From positions 1 to 64,000 of the forward strand of contig CAZKMA010000022.1 in assembly GCA_964553615.1 (NCBI GenBank): a stretch of 64,000 bases of DNA, given 5' to 3'. The notes under the pieces were generated by a model. It saw only the letters and a list, made by a program, of their open reading frames with translations. It did no database searches and was not told the DNA's origin. The DNA is from DATKUC01 sp964553615. GTDB lineage: Bacteria > Spirochaetota > Spirochaetia > DSM-27196 > DATKUC01. This document shows positions 42,523 through 51,301 of the stretch, piece by piece; position 1 is the stretch's first letter, and every line of letters begins with the position of its first letter. A program made the translations under genes and the position numbers.

Positions 42523-43341
42523 TCAGGTGCGCGGCGGACCCAGGAGCGGCCCGTAGAGTTCCGGCCGTCTGTCTCTCCTCAGATCGTTGTAAGGGTTGAG
42601 TGCCTTGTCCGCCGCAGATTTTGGGTCTATCTCCGCCACGTCCATTGCGGCTTCCTCAGACGGTCCGACGGATAGCACAACTCCCCCGGGCGCAGTAATC
42701 TGACTCTTCCCGGTAAAGAGGAAATCGTCTTCGCCACGCGCCTCCCGGCCAACCCGGTTCGCAGTTACGGCAAACATCCTGTTTTCGAGACAACGGGTCT
42801 TCATTGCCTCCTGACAGTAGGGCAGGACAAGATTCGCCGGGTGCGCAACAATGTCCGCTCCCTTGAGCATGAGCATGCGCATAGATTCCGGAAAGATCCA
42901 GTCGAAGCAAATCATGACTCCGAACCGGACACCTGCTGTTTCGTAGATCGAGGGCTCGCATTCGCCGGGGTCGAACCAGAGCTTCTCGCGGTTGAAGAGG
43001 TGGATTTTCCGGTAAGTGCCGAGAATGCCATCCCCGTTGACAATGAGCGACGAATTGTAGACCTTCCCGCCGTCTGATTCGGCAAAACCGGCAACCACAA
43101 CGCCACCGACGGTTGCGGCAAGCTCGCTCAGGAAGGCGGCAGTCGGACCGTCTGCGGGTTCTGCGAGTCCGGCTGCCTCCGCGCGGGAGGTGAAGGTGTA
43201 CCCTGTGGCAAAGAGCTCGGGCAGCACCAGAAGGTCCACCGTCAGGCCCAACGGGCCGCTGGCGACCAACGCCCGAACCGCATTGAAGTTCTCTTCCTTG
43301 CGGCCGAACTCGGTCGCTGTCTGAACGTAGCCGATATTCAT
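42523..43341 (-). CDS. Carbon-nitrogen hydrolase (nitrilase superfamily)
   Basis: 272 residues. The Glu-Lys-Cys catalytic triad is visible: Glu in LLVLPELFATGYTF, Lys in GTYRKIHLFNREKLWF, Cys in VMICFDWIFPESMR. The family hydrolyses amides or nitriles of small metabolites, such as omega-amidase or N-carbamoyl compounds. Substrate not determinable. Single gene, convergent with the 7TM-PAS gene. Confidence 0.9.
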   Translation of the reverse strand: MNIGYVQTATEFGRKEENFNAVRALVASGPLGLTVDLLVLPELFATGYTFTSRAEAAGLAEPADGPTAAFLSELAATVGGVVVAGFAESDGGKVYNSSLIVNGDGILGTYRKIHLFNREKLWFDPGECEPSIYETAGVRFGVMICFDWIFPESMRMLMLKGADIVAHPANLVLPYCQEAMKTRCLENRMFAVTANRVGREARGEDDFLFTGKSQITAPGGVVLSVGPSEEAAMDVAEIDPKSAADKALNPYNDLRRDRRPELYGPLLGPPRT

Positions 43342-43419
43342 ATCAGACAGGGTACACCGGATGGGTGCCGACGGGAAGCTGAAAGACTGGATTCTGCGCT
43401 CGCCCGCTACGCGAGCCCG

Positions 43420-44222
43420 TTACGCCGGTTCGCGGGGTTCGGCGGCACCCGCCTGGAGACGGGCAACCAGCCGGGATGCAAACCGCATTGCGGGGACGCC
43501 GTCCACCACGTCGTGGTCGAAGAGCATCGTCAGATGAAGAATGTCACGAATCTGTATTTCGCCTTTCACTACCCAGGGTTTCTTGACAATGGAGCCGAGA
43601 GCAAAGCAGAGGTTGTGCATTGCCCGGGGGAGGATCCACCCGGGTAGATGCCCGGCGGTTCCCACCGAGGTAATCATGACTGTCCCCATCATTTCCTTTG
43701 CTCGGAAGGGATTCCGCAGGATCTGCCTGAATACCAGGAGACGAAGCCACTGAGAGGATGCGTAGTAGAGCTTCATCATCCTGCGGGACTGGCTGTTTTC
43801 GGCGAGGACGTAGTCTCCTTCGTCGCGAATCTCCTGACGCTGTGCATCCCGGATTTCACCGTGGATGTCCGCTGCGGTTTTTTCGTTGGCCTTTCGGATA
43901 ATGAGCGGCAGCGGTACCCTCACGCCGTCCACTTCCCGCTCAACGACAATCGATATGTCTACGTCTTCGAAGATCACGGTAGTGTTCTTCTTCCCGGATA
44001 GGGCGTGCATGTATCGATTATCCGATATGGCATCCCCGATTTCCTTTACCATCCATGTGAAAAAGGAAACCTCAATGCCCTCGCTTCTCATTCTCCGGAC
44101 GCGTGCAAGGAGGTCGGTCACATCTACCTCGAGGAGACCCGCCACATGATGTTTCCTGCCGCCGATTCGGCCGAGGTCGATTGTCCCTATCCGGGATGCC
44201 GGATAGTTGACCTCCTGGTAGC
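43420..44222 (-). CDS. Stand-alone E2-type acyltransferase catalytic domain (5' end in gap)
   Basis: At least 267 residues; the frame is open up to the gap at 44223, so the start is missing. It matches the catalytic domain of 2-oxoacid dehydrogenase acyltransferases: VAGLLEVDVTDLLARVRRMR at the start and the active-site HxxxDG in LFDHDVVDGVPAMRFA near the end. No lipoyl domain is visible and no E1 or E3 gene is near. It may acylate some other acceptor, in the manner of chloramphenicol acetyltransferase-like proteins. Confidence 0.8.
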
Positions 44223-44322
44223 NNNNNNNNNNNNNNNNNNNNNNNNNNNNNNNNNNNNNNNNNNNNNNNNNNNNNNNNNNNNNNNNNNNNNNNNNNNNNN
44301 NNNNNNNNNNNNNNNNNNNNNN
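44223..44322. other. Assembly gap, 100 N
   Basis: Exactly 100 N; hides the start of the acyltransferase gene and part of the spacer to the GH31 gene. Confidence 0.95.
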
Positions 44323-44361
44323 TGCCGCGTGGACCGCGGCCTGCAGTGCGTCGCTTCCGCA

Positions 44362-46401
44362 TCAACCTCCTTCCTGGATCGGAAGCTTCACGTCGTTTCG
44401 AAGGAAAAGCGGAATCTGAGAAAGCGGTGCCGCAACGGTAACAGTCTGCCCGCCGGAAAGCACCTCGTTCGTCCACGCGTTCGTCCACCTGCTTTCTGCA
44501 GGCAGGTAGACTTCGCGGCTTCGTGCTCCTGCGTACATGACCGGCGCAACGAGAAGATCGGGGCCGAACATGAAAGCATCCTCGCACCGCCAGGCGTCCT
44601 CGTCTTCCGGAAACTCATAGAAGAGCGGTCGGATGACCGGAGATCCATTCTGGTGCGCCTCTTTCATGAGCCCGGAAATGTAGGGCCGAAGCCGTTCGCG
44701 CATGAAGAGGTAGCCTTTCAGGATTTCGTACACCTCCGGTCCGTAGCTCCACACCTCATTCGCGGCACCCGAGTTGCAGACACCTCCTCCGCTATTGCCG
44801 AGCGGCGGCGTCTGCGGCTCACGGACGCCGTGAAGGCGCATGACCGGACAGAAGGCGCCGTACTGGAACCAGCGGACCAGCAGTTCGCCAAAGGCGGGAT
44901 CGTTGATGTTGCCGCCGTGGAAACCGCCGATGTCGGTAGTCCACCACGGTATACCTGCCATCCCCATGTTGAGCCCTGCTGCGAACTGGTTGCGCATGCT
45001 TTCGAAACTCGAGTGTATATCCCCGGACCACACGAGAGCGCCGTAGCGCTGGCTTCCGGCCCATGCGCAGCGGATAAGATTGATAATCTTCTCCTGTCCC
45101 GCGGCCTCCATCCCTTCGTAGAAAGCCCGCGCGTAAAGGGCGGGGTAGATGTTTCCGACCTGCACGTCCGGTCCGAGGTGGTAGCGGTACAGGTCGAAGT
45201 CGTAGGAGGTATACTCAGGTTCGGCTTCGTCGAGCCAGAAGAGCCGGATCCCTTTGTCGTAGTAGTTGGCCTTGCACTTCTGCCAGACATACGCCCGCGC
45301 GCCGGGGTTCGTTGCGTCGAAGTGGACGGTGTTTCCGTGAAAGTCCATGGCTATACGATGGCCCCGGTCGGTGCTGATGAGATATCCCTTCTCTACCATC
45401 TCGGGATAGTTTTCACTTCTGTGGTCCACGGTCGGCCACACCGATACCATGAGCTCTATCCCCAGACCGTTCAATTCAGCGATCATTGCATCCGGATCCG
45501 GCCAGTACTCCGGATCGAACTTCCACTCCCCCTGCATGGGCCAGTGGAAGAAGTCGATGACGATGACCGATATCGGTAGCCCGCGGCGCTTGTATTCACG
45601 AGCCACCTGGAGCAGCTCCTCCTGGGTCTGGTAGCGAAGCTTGCACTGCCAGAACCCCATTGCCCAGTCCGGCATCATGGGAACGGAGCCGGTAGCCCGC
45701 GCGTAGGAGGATAGAATGGCGGCAGGGTTTTCCCCTGCGGTTACCCAGTAGTCCATCACCTTCGTGCTCGACGCCTCCCAGGTGGTAACGTTGCGCCCGA
45801 AAGTCACCCGGCCTATGCCGGGGTTGTTCCACAGAAAACCGTATCCCAGGCTCGAGACAACGAACGGAACACTCGCCTGGGAGTTTCGCTGCGCGAGTTC
45901 GAGCATGCACCCTTTCAGGTTGAGGTAGGGTTGCTGATACTGGCCCATCCCGTAGAGCCGCTCTGCAGGGTCCGATTCGAAGCGCAGGGTCAGTGCGTAG
46001 TCACCGGAAAGAATTGGCTTGAACTCTCGCGCATCGATGTCGAGCGCAGATGCAAATCCCTGGAGAGTCTTCTCCCCCGTTCCGATACTGAAACTCTTGC
46101 GGTTTCGTACAAACTCCTCGAGGAGGAGCCTGCCGTCTTTTCGATACAGGGAGAGCTTTCCGGCTGCAGTAATCTCAGCCGAGATATCCCCGTTTTCCAC
46201 GGTAGCGGACTGTTCGAGAATGCGTATTCCGACAGGGGTGGGTCCATCCGTGCGCGGCAGAAGTGCCCACTCTGCCTCCGGCATTTCGTGCAGCTTTGTT
46301 GCCCGCACGCGAAGCGAGTTCTCTCCCCATGGCTCAATCCATAGTTGCTCCCGGTCGTAACGGAATACCAGGCGCGAACCTTCGCGGGAAAATACCGACA
46401 T
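44362..46401 (-). CDS. Glycoside hydrolase family 31 (alpha-glucosidase/alpha-xylosidase)
   Basis: 679 residues from the ATG at 46401. Order: N-terminal beta-sandwich, (beta/alpha)8 barrel, C-terminal beta domains. The nucleophile is D391 in LFWLDEAEPEY and the acid/base is D461 in WSGDIHSSFE. VIVIDFFHWPMQGEW and PWWTTDIGGFHGG shape the -1 subsite. There is no signal peptide, so it acts on imported oligosaccharides. WLDEAEPE and the GEWKFDPEYWPDP segment lean toward alpha-xylosidase-like members, but alpha-glucosidase cannot be excluded. Confidence 0.92.
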   Translation of the reverse strand: MSVFSREGSRLVFRYDREQLWIEPWGENSLRVRATKLHEMPEAEWALLPRTDGPTPVGIRILEQSATVENGDISAEITAAGKLSLYRKDGRLLLEEFVRNRKSFSIGTGEKTLQGFASALDIDAREFKPILSGDYALTLRFESDPAERLYGMGQYQQPYLNLKGCMLELAQRNSQASVPFVVSSLGYGFLWNNPGIGRVTFGRNVTTWEASSTKVMDYWVTAGENPAAILSSYARATGSVPMMPDWAMGFWQCKLRYQTQEELLQVAREYKRRGLPISVIVIDFFHWPMQGEWKFDPEYWPDPDAMIAELNGLGIELMVSVWPTVDHRSENYPEMVEKGYLISTDRGHRIAMDFHGNTVHFDATNPGARAYVWQKCKANYYDKGIRLFWLDEAEPEYTSYDFDLYRYHLGPDVQVGNIYPALYARAFYEGMEAAGQEKIINLIRCAWAGSQRYGALVWSGDIHSSFESMRNQFAAGLNMGMAGIPWWTTDIGGFHGGNINDPAFGELLVRWFQYGAFCPVMRLHGVREPQTPPLGNSGGGVCNSGAANEVWSYGPEVYEILKGYLFMRERLRPYISGLMKEAHQNGSPVIRPLFYEFPEDEDAWRCEDAFMFGPDLLVAPVMYAGARSREVYLPAESRWTNAWTNEVLSGGQTVTVAAPLSQIPLFLRNDVKLPIQEGG

Positions 46402-46497
46402 AGTCGTCCTCCTTCGGTACAACGGCAGACTCCTCAAGTGTAGTGTCTGCGGCGGGAAAACTGCAACTGGTCGTTCAGGCAAACCCGCGCCTTTCCC

Positions 46498-46526
46498 TTG
46501 GCGTTCGGTGTCCACCGGGCTATCAT
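46498..46526 (+). promoter_or_regulatory. Predicted promoter for the second CPBP gene
   Basis: TTGGCG (46498-46503), 17 bases, TATCAT (46521-46526), with the ATG at 46570. Confidence 0.5.
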
Positions 46527-46569
46527 TCAGATGGATAGATTTGATGACAGAAATGAAGAAGAGGTAAAC

Positions 46570-47394
46570 ATGCAGTGGAACCGACGCACACGCCTTTACC
46601 GGTATCTGGTTCTGACCTACCTGGTGTTCTGGCTTCTCCTTGGTGCCACCGGAGCTCTTATTGCACTCAAGGTGCCTGACTTCGTCATTACCGTCATGAA
46701 GAACGTGTGCGCGTGGACTCCAACGTTCGTCATCCTCCTCCTTTTCCGGAAGCTCTATCCCGGGGTTACGTTCAGACAGTATCTGCGGGACAAGTTCGGC
46801 ACCCGCGTAAACCCGCTCGTGTTCGTGCTCCTCTTCGTCATCCAGGCGGCAATACTTCTTCTGGCAGTCGGTGCACATTCGCTCACTTCCCGCAGCTCAC
46901 CGGGCTCCCTTTCACTCATGGGTCTTGCGCCTTTCGCACTGGCGGTACTCGTTACGGCTACGAGCGGACCCATGGGAGAAGAGCTCGGCTGGCGCGGGTT
47001 CGTCCTCAATGAACTGCAGATACGCTTCAGTCCCTTCGCGTCCGCACTCATTGTAGGCGTTGTCTGGGGTTTCTGGCATACGCCACTGTGGCTCATTTCC
47101 GGCTACACCGGGGTGCAGCTTGCCGCGTATGCGTTGTGCTTCATGGTCGGCATTATGTCGGTTTCGATGGTCATGACTGTCTTTTATAACCGGTACAGGA
47201 ACATACTTGTCGCCATGTGGATCCACTTCCTGTTCAACTTTCTTCTCCTGTTTACTACTCTGGCCGCGCTCCCGCTTCTCGCGTACACGTCGGTTGGCTA
47301 CTTTGTGCTTACAATCGCTCTTGTCATTGCAGACCGGAAATCTCTCTTTCGAAAGGCAGACCGGGGAAGCGACCTTCAGGAAGCGCCGACGTAG
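46570..47394 (+). CDS. CPBP-family intramembrane metalloprotease
   Basis: 274 residues from the ATG at 46570 (AAGAGG upstream). Motif 1 is GEELGWRGFVLNELQ, motif 2 is GVVWGFWHTPLWLI, and motif 3 is represented by YRNILVAMWIHFLFN with Asn and His. Eight helices. It is a different subtype from the protein encoded at 38743. Substrate unknown. It precedes the arsR promoter by about 20 bases but is probably a separate unit. Confidence 0.87.
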   Translation: MQWNRRTRLYRYLVLTYLVFWLLLGATGALIALKVPDFVITVMKNVCAWTPTFVILLLFRKLYPGVTFRQYLRDKFGTRVNPLVFVLLFVIQAAILLLAVGAHSLTSRSSPGSLSLMGLAPFALAVLVTATSGPMGEELGWRGFVLNELQIRFSPFASALIVGVVWGFWHTPLWLISGYTGVQLAAYALCFMVGIMSVSMVMTVFYNRYRNILVAMWIHFLFNFLLLFTTLAALPLLAYTSVGYFVLTIALVIADRKSLFRKADRGSDLQEAPT

Positions 47395-47415
47395 ACAGTC
47401 CACGGAACCCTGGAC

Positions 47416-47460
47416 TTGACACCCGGCAGTTCGTATCGTATATTCACGATATACGATACG
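47416..47460 (+). promoter_or_regulatory. arsR promoter with overlapping operator
   Basis: A near-consensus promoter, TTGACA (47416-47421), 17 bases, TATATT (47439-47444). It is overlapped by a 12-bp perfect inverted repeat with a 5-base centre (47432-47443 and 47449-47460, left arm CGTATCGTATAT). The repeat covers the -10 box and transcript start, as expected for an ArsR repressor site. Confidence 0.85.
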
Positions 47461-47471
47461 GAGCGGATGAC

Positions 47472-47783
47472 ATGGCAAAGGCAAAGATAGCGGAGTTTTC
47501 AAAGGAAGAGATTGATGCGGCACGAGTTGCGAAAGCACTCGGGCACCCGGCTCGCGTGCGAATTCTTTCCATTCTTGCAGACCGAAACCGGTGTATTACC
47601 GGAACGCTCGTGGATGCGCTGCCGCTTGCACAGTCCACGGTGTCGCAACACCTGAAGGAGCTCAAGGACGCAGGGCTTATAGAGGGCGAGGTCGAAGGTG
47701 CGAACACCTGCTACTGCGTTACCGAGAGCACACTCAGTCGTCTCCGCACCGCCATGTGCACACTCATGCTCGAGGAGGAATAG
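47472..47783 (+). CDS. ArsR-family metalloregulator
   Basis: 103 residues from the ATG at 47472. Winged helix: ARVAKALGHPARVRILSIL, then LPLAQSTVSQHLKELKDAGLI as the DNA-reading helix. The classic ELCVCDL arsenic site is absent. Cysteines occur instead at NRCITG, at NTCYC in the wing and at AMC near the end, so the inducer site is of another type. Directly followed by arsM, which it should repress until arsenite binds. Confidence 0.88.
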   Translation: MAKAKIAEFSKEEIDAARVAKALGHPARVRILSILADRNRCITGTLVDALPLAQSTVSQHLKELKDAGLIEGEVEGANTCYCVTESTLSRLRTAMCTLMLEEE

Positions 47784-47784
47784 G

Positions 47785-48609
47785 ATGAAAACAAACGGTG
47801 ACCGCAAACAGCAAGTCATGGAGCACTACGACCGGATTGCCACTGCGACGGATGGAGAAGGCTGCTGCTCGCCGGCCGGAGGCACAAGTTGCTGCGGCGG
47901 GGGCGAACAGGTGGTCAGCATACGACCGCTCGAGGATAGATATGCGGGAACAGCCGGATACGTGCCGGAGGCAGACCTTGGGCTTGGCTGTGGCATCCCG
48001 ACCAGACACGCGGCCATTGCGCCGGGCAACGTGGTTCTTGACCTGGGCTCCGGGGCAGGCAACGATGCATTCATCGTATCTCACGAAGTGGGACCCGAGG
48101 GACGCGTAATAGGCGTGGACTTCACACCGTCCATGGTGGAGCGGGCACGTGAAAACGCGCGGAAACGCGGTGTGACAAACGTCGAGTTTCTTTCCGGCGA
48201 TATTGAAGAGCTGCCGATTGCCGACAACACTGCGGACGTGACAGTCAGCAACTGCGTGCTCAACCTCGTCCCGGATAAGCGCCGCGCGTTCGCCGAGATC
48301 TTCCGGACGCTGAAACCGGGCGGTCACTTCTGCGTCTCCGATATCGTTGCAACCGCCGAGCTGCCGGAACCGGTTCGTCGATCCGCTGCCCTCTATGCTG
48401 GGTGTATTGCCGGTGCCCTTGAGCGCAAGGAGTATCTGCGAATTGTGGCGGAAACGGGATTCTCCGACATTACCATCCATGAGGAAAAGGCGGTTTCGAT
48501 TCCGCAAGATGATCTCGACGCTGCACTTGAACGTGACCCGACTAAAGGCCGGAATCTTCCTTCGCCGCTTCTTGTAAGCATGACGCTCTCCGGTCGAAAG
48601 GCAAGGTAG
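47785..48609 (+). CDS. arsM: Arsenite S-adenosylmethionine methyltransferase
   Basis: 274 residues, ATG one base after the arsR stop, AGGAGG upstream. Motif I is VVLDLGSGAGNDAFI. The As(III)-binding cysteines are present in LGLGCGIPT, VSNCVLNLVPDK and LYAGCIAGAL, and a CC-rich N-terminal segment (EGCCSPAGG, SCCGGG) is typical of bacterial ArsM. It methylates arsenite to volatile or less retained forms. No ArsB/Acr3 exporter or ArsC is in the operon. Confidence 0.93.
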   Translation: MKTNGDRKQQVMEHYDRIATATDGEGCCSPAGGTSCCGGGEQVVSIRPLEDRYAGTAGYVPEADLGLGCGIPTRHAAIAPGNVVLDLGSGAGNDAFIVSHEVGPEGRVIGVDFTPSMVERARENARKRGVTNVEFLSGDIEELPIADNTADVTVSNCVLNLVPDKRRAFAEIFRTLKPGGHFCVSDIVATAELPEPVRRSAALYAGCIAGALERKEYLRIVAETGFSDITIHEEKAVSIPQDDLDAALERDPTKGRNLPSPLLVSMTLSGRKAR

Positions 48610-48611
48610 CT

Positions 48612-48654
48612 GGTGCCGTCCCTCCTTGACTCAACGGGAGGGGCGCCATACTAT
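48612..48654 (+). promoter_or_regulatory. Promoter of the BMP-transporter operon, with an overlapping stem
   Basis: TTGACT (48626-48631), 17 bases, TACTAT (48649-48654). The -35 box lies in the loop region of a GC-rich stem formed by 48612-48625 and 48636-48647 (with a small bulge), which may also end arsM transcription. Confidence 0.6.
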
Positions 48655-48691
48655 GGCCCCATCTACACTGTTCGTGTTAGAGGGGGATTAA

Positions 48692-49678
48692 ATGAAAAAG
48701 TTAATGGTCTCTATCTTTGCGGTTCTTCTGCTCGCTGTGGTTGGATTCAACGTAAGCGCACAGCAGAAGCAACCGAGCGCCTACAGAATCGTCCTGCTCC
48801 TTCCCGGTCCAATCAACGATCAGAGCTGGAATGCGACGAACTATGCCGGGTTGCTTCAATGCAACAAGGTCCTCGGGACACGGATGGAGTATGTTGAGAA
48901 CGTTCAGGCCGGCGACTACGAATCGACGTTCAGAAACTACGCCGAACGGGGTTACGATCTCATCATGGCGGCAGGAACCCAGTTCGACGATGCAGCGAAC
49001 AAGGTTGCCTCGAGCTATCCGAACACCACGTTCTGCGTGGTAAATGGTCAGGTCTCCACCGGGCCCAATGTTGCCCCCATTTTCCCGAAAGAATACGAAG
49101 CAAGTTATCTTGCCGGGATCATTGCCGGAAATGTTACGTCGAACGGGCAATTCGCGACCATTGGCGGTTTCCCGAACAAGGCAATGGAAAATCTCCTGTC
49201 GGTATATGAAAAGACTGCAGTCCGCATCGCCAAGGCACGCGGAATTGGCAGTTCCAGAGCGGTCCGTGCCTATGCAAACAGCTGGGACAACGTTGCACTT
49301 GGCAAACAGATGGCAGAGTCCATGATTGACAAGGGTGCGGATGTCATGTTCGTCTACGCAAACCAGGTCGGTCTCGGATCCATTCAGGCAGCCAAGGAGC
49401 GAAACATAAAGTTCGTCGGCTTCTCGGGCAATCAGAACGACGTTGCCCGCGGAACGGTTGTGGCTTCGGTTGTCTTCGACTTCTCCACATTCTACACATG
49501 GGCCGTGAAGCAGTACATGCAGGGCAGCCTTTCGGGCGGAGTTCATCCGGGCGGCATAGCGGAAGGCATCTTCGTTCCCGCATACACCAGCGCGGTTGAT
49601 CAGGCCACACGCAATGCGGTAACAAAGGCCATGAAAGACGTCGTAGACGGAAACGTGGACCTCACAAAGCTCTTCTAG
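48692..49678 (+). CDS. BMP-family (PnrA-like) nucleoside-binding protein
   Basis: 328 residues with a signal peptide cleaved near VSA-QQ; ribosome site GAGGGGG. The start YRIVLLLPGPINDQSWNATNYAGL and the segments YDLIMAAGTQFDDAANKVA and FPKEYEASYLAGIIAGNV define the basic-membrane-protein family, which binds purine nucleosides in spirochaetes. No lipobox Cys is present, so it is probably soluble in the periplasm. Feeds the ABC importer encoded by the next three genes. Confidence 0.9.
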   Translation: MKKLMVSIFAVLLLAVVGFNVSAQQKQPSAYRIVLLLPGPINDQSWNATNYAGLLQCNKVLGTRMEYVENVQAGDYESTFRNYAERGYDLIMAAGTQFDDAANKVASSYPNTTFCVVNGQVSTGPNVAPIFPKEYEASYLAGIIAGNVTSNGQFATIGGFPNKAMENLLSVYEKTAVRIAKARGIGSSRAVRAYANSWDNVALGKQMAESMIDKGADVMFVYANQVGLGSIQAAKERNIKFVGFSGNQNDVARGTVVASVVFDFSTFYTWAVKQYMQGSLSGGVHPGGIAEGIFVPAYTSAVDQATRNAVTKAMKDVVDGNVDLTKLF

Positions 49679-49704
49679 GAAGAAGTCTCTCCAGGAGATC
49701 CGCT

Positions 49705-49739
49705 GAGCCTGGCCCGTCTTTCCGAGGGGGATCAGGCTC
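49705..49739 (+). terminator. Weak stem-loop after the binding-protein gene
   Basis: GAGCCTG (49705-49711) pairs with CAGGCTC (49733-49739) across a 21-base loop. Possibly an mRNA-stabilising element; no T-run. Confidence 0.3.
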
Positions 49740-49764
49740 CCGGGTCTTCCGGTCTTTTCTACTT

Positions 49765-51282
49765 ATGGAAAGCAGTGAAATGACAGACGCTCCATTTCTT
49801 GAAATCCGCAATGTGACAAAACTCTTTGCAAAGGTCGTCGCTAACCGGGATGTGAGCATCTCCGTGGGCCGGGGCGAGGTGGTTGCGCTGCTTGGCGAAA
49901 ACGGCGCCGGCAAAAGCACCATCATGAAGATACTGTATGGCCTGTACCGCCGGGACTCAGGCAAGATCCTGATTAACGGGGATGAACAGCCTATAGAATC
50001 TCCCAAAGACGCCATGGCCCTCGGAATAGCCATGATTCAACAGCATTTCTCGCTTGTCGGTCCCCACTCGGTTGCAGAGAACATCATCCTCGGGAATGTG
50101 AAAGGCGTCATTGACCGCCGCTCCACGGAGCGCGAAATCCGCGATCTGGCGGTCAAATACGGATTCGACATAGATCCGGCTGCACTGGTACGCGACCTGC
50201 CGGTCGGAGTTCAGCAGAAAGTGGAGATCCTGAAAGCGCTGTTCCAGAACGCACGGCTTCTCATCATGGACGAGCCTACCGCGGTGCTGACACCTCAGGA
50301 ATCGGTAAACCTGATGGACTTTGTTCGTCAGTACTCGGCCGCCGGCAACTCGGTCATATTCATTACCCATAAGCTCAAAGAGGTAATGGAAGTAGCTGAT
50401 CGCATTATTGTTATGCGAAACGGAGAAGTCCACGGAGATGTCCGGCGGGAAGACACCGACGAACGGCAGCTTTCGCTGCTCATGATCGGTCACGAATTGC
50501 AGCCGCTTCAGAAAGGCGCTCCAGCACCGGAGCACTCGTCAGAGGCCCTGCGCCTCGAGGGGGTATCCGTAAAGGATCGGCACGGCATATTCCGGCTCAA
50601 GGATATCTCCTTCTCCGTCAGACAGGGAGAGATCCTGGGTGTGGCGGGGGTATCCGGCAACGGACAGCAGGAGCTCTGCGCCGCAATTTGCGGCTCAATG
50701 CCCATAGACTCCGGACACATTTCGGTAGACGGAACGGATATCGCCGAGCTCAGCATCCGAAAGCGGATTGAACTGGGTATTGGATATGTCCCGGCGGACC
50801 GCCAGAAAGATGGACTTGTCATGGAGATGACGCTGGCGGAGAACATGATGCTGAAGTCGAGTTTCGGTTCCAGGTGGAAGAACGGTCCGTTGCTTAACCT
50901 CCGGAGAGTGTCGGACTACACGCAGACACAGATAGATTCCTATTCAATCAGGGCGCCTGGACCCGAATCTGTAGTCAGAGGACTCTCCGGAGGCAATCAG
51001 CAGAAGCTGGTTGTTGCACGGGAGATAGACAACGGGGAACGGGTAATCATATTCGATCAGCCGACACGGGGGCTCGATCTTGGGGCAATCGACTACGTGC
51101 ACAGTACCATATTGCGGGAGAAAGCTGCGGGCAAGTGCATCCTGCTGATTTCCACCGAGCTCTCGGAAATATTCGCATTGTCGGACAGGATCGCGGTCCT
51201 GTACAAGGGAGCGATACAGGGAATCTCCCTTACTTCAGAGTTGTCGGTTGAAAGGATCGGCCTTCTCATGGCCGGGTATTAG
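49765..51282 (+). CDS. Nucleoside/simple-sugar ABC importer, double ATP-binding protein
   Basis: 505 residues; an ATG at 49780 with GGAA 8 bases upstream is an alternative start. Two ABC halves. The first has LLGENGAGKSTIMKI, DLPVGVQQKVEI as a diverged signature and LLIMDEPTAVLTP. The second has VAGVSGNGQQELCAAICG, a degenerate Walker A typical of this class, then LSGGNQQKLVVAREI and VIIFDQPTRGLDLG. Standard architecture for NupA/RbsA-type importers. Overlaps the permease region downstream. Confidence 0.93.
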   Translation: MESSEMTDAPFLEIRNVTKLFAKVVANRDVSISVGRGEVVALLGENGAGKSTIMKILYGLYRRDSGKILINGDEQPIESPKDAMALGIAMIQQHFSLVGPHSVAENIILGNVKGVIDRRSTEREIRDLAVKYGFDIDPAALVRDLPVGVQQKVEILKALFQNARLLIMDEPTAVLTPQESVNLMDFVRQYSAAGNSVIFITHKLKEVMEVADRIIVMRNGEVHGDVRREDTDERQLSLLMIGHELQPLQKGAPAPEHSSEALRLEGVSVKDRHGIFRLKDISFSVRQGEILGVAGVSGNGQQELCAAICGSMPIDSGHISVDGTDIAELSIRKRIELGIGYVPADRQKDGLVMEMTLAENMMLKSSFGSRWKNGPLLNLRRVSDYTQTQIDSYSIRAPGPESVVRGLSGGNQQKLVVAREIDNGERVIIFDQPTRGLDLGAIDYVHSTILREKAAGKCILLISTELSEIFALSDRIAVLYKGAIQGISLTSELSVERIGLLMAGY

Positions 51283-51301
51283 CAGATTTGCCACAGGAGT
51301 A

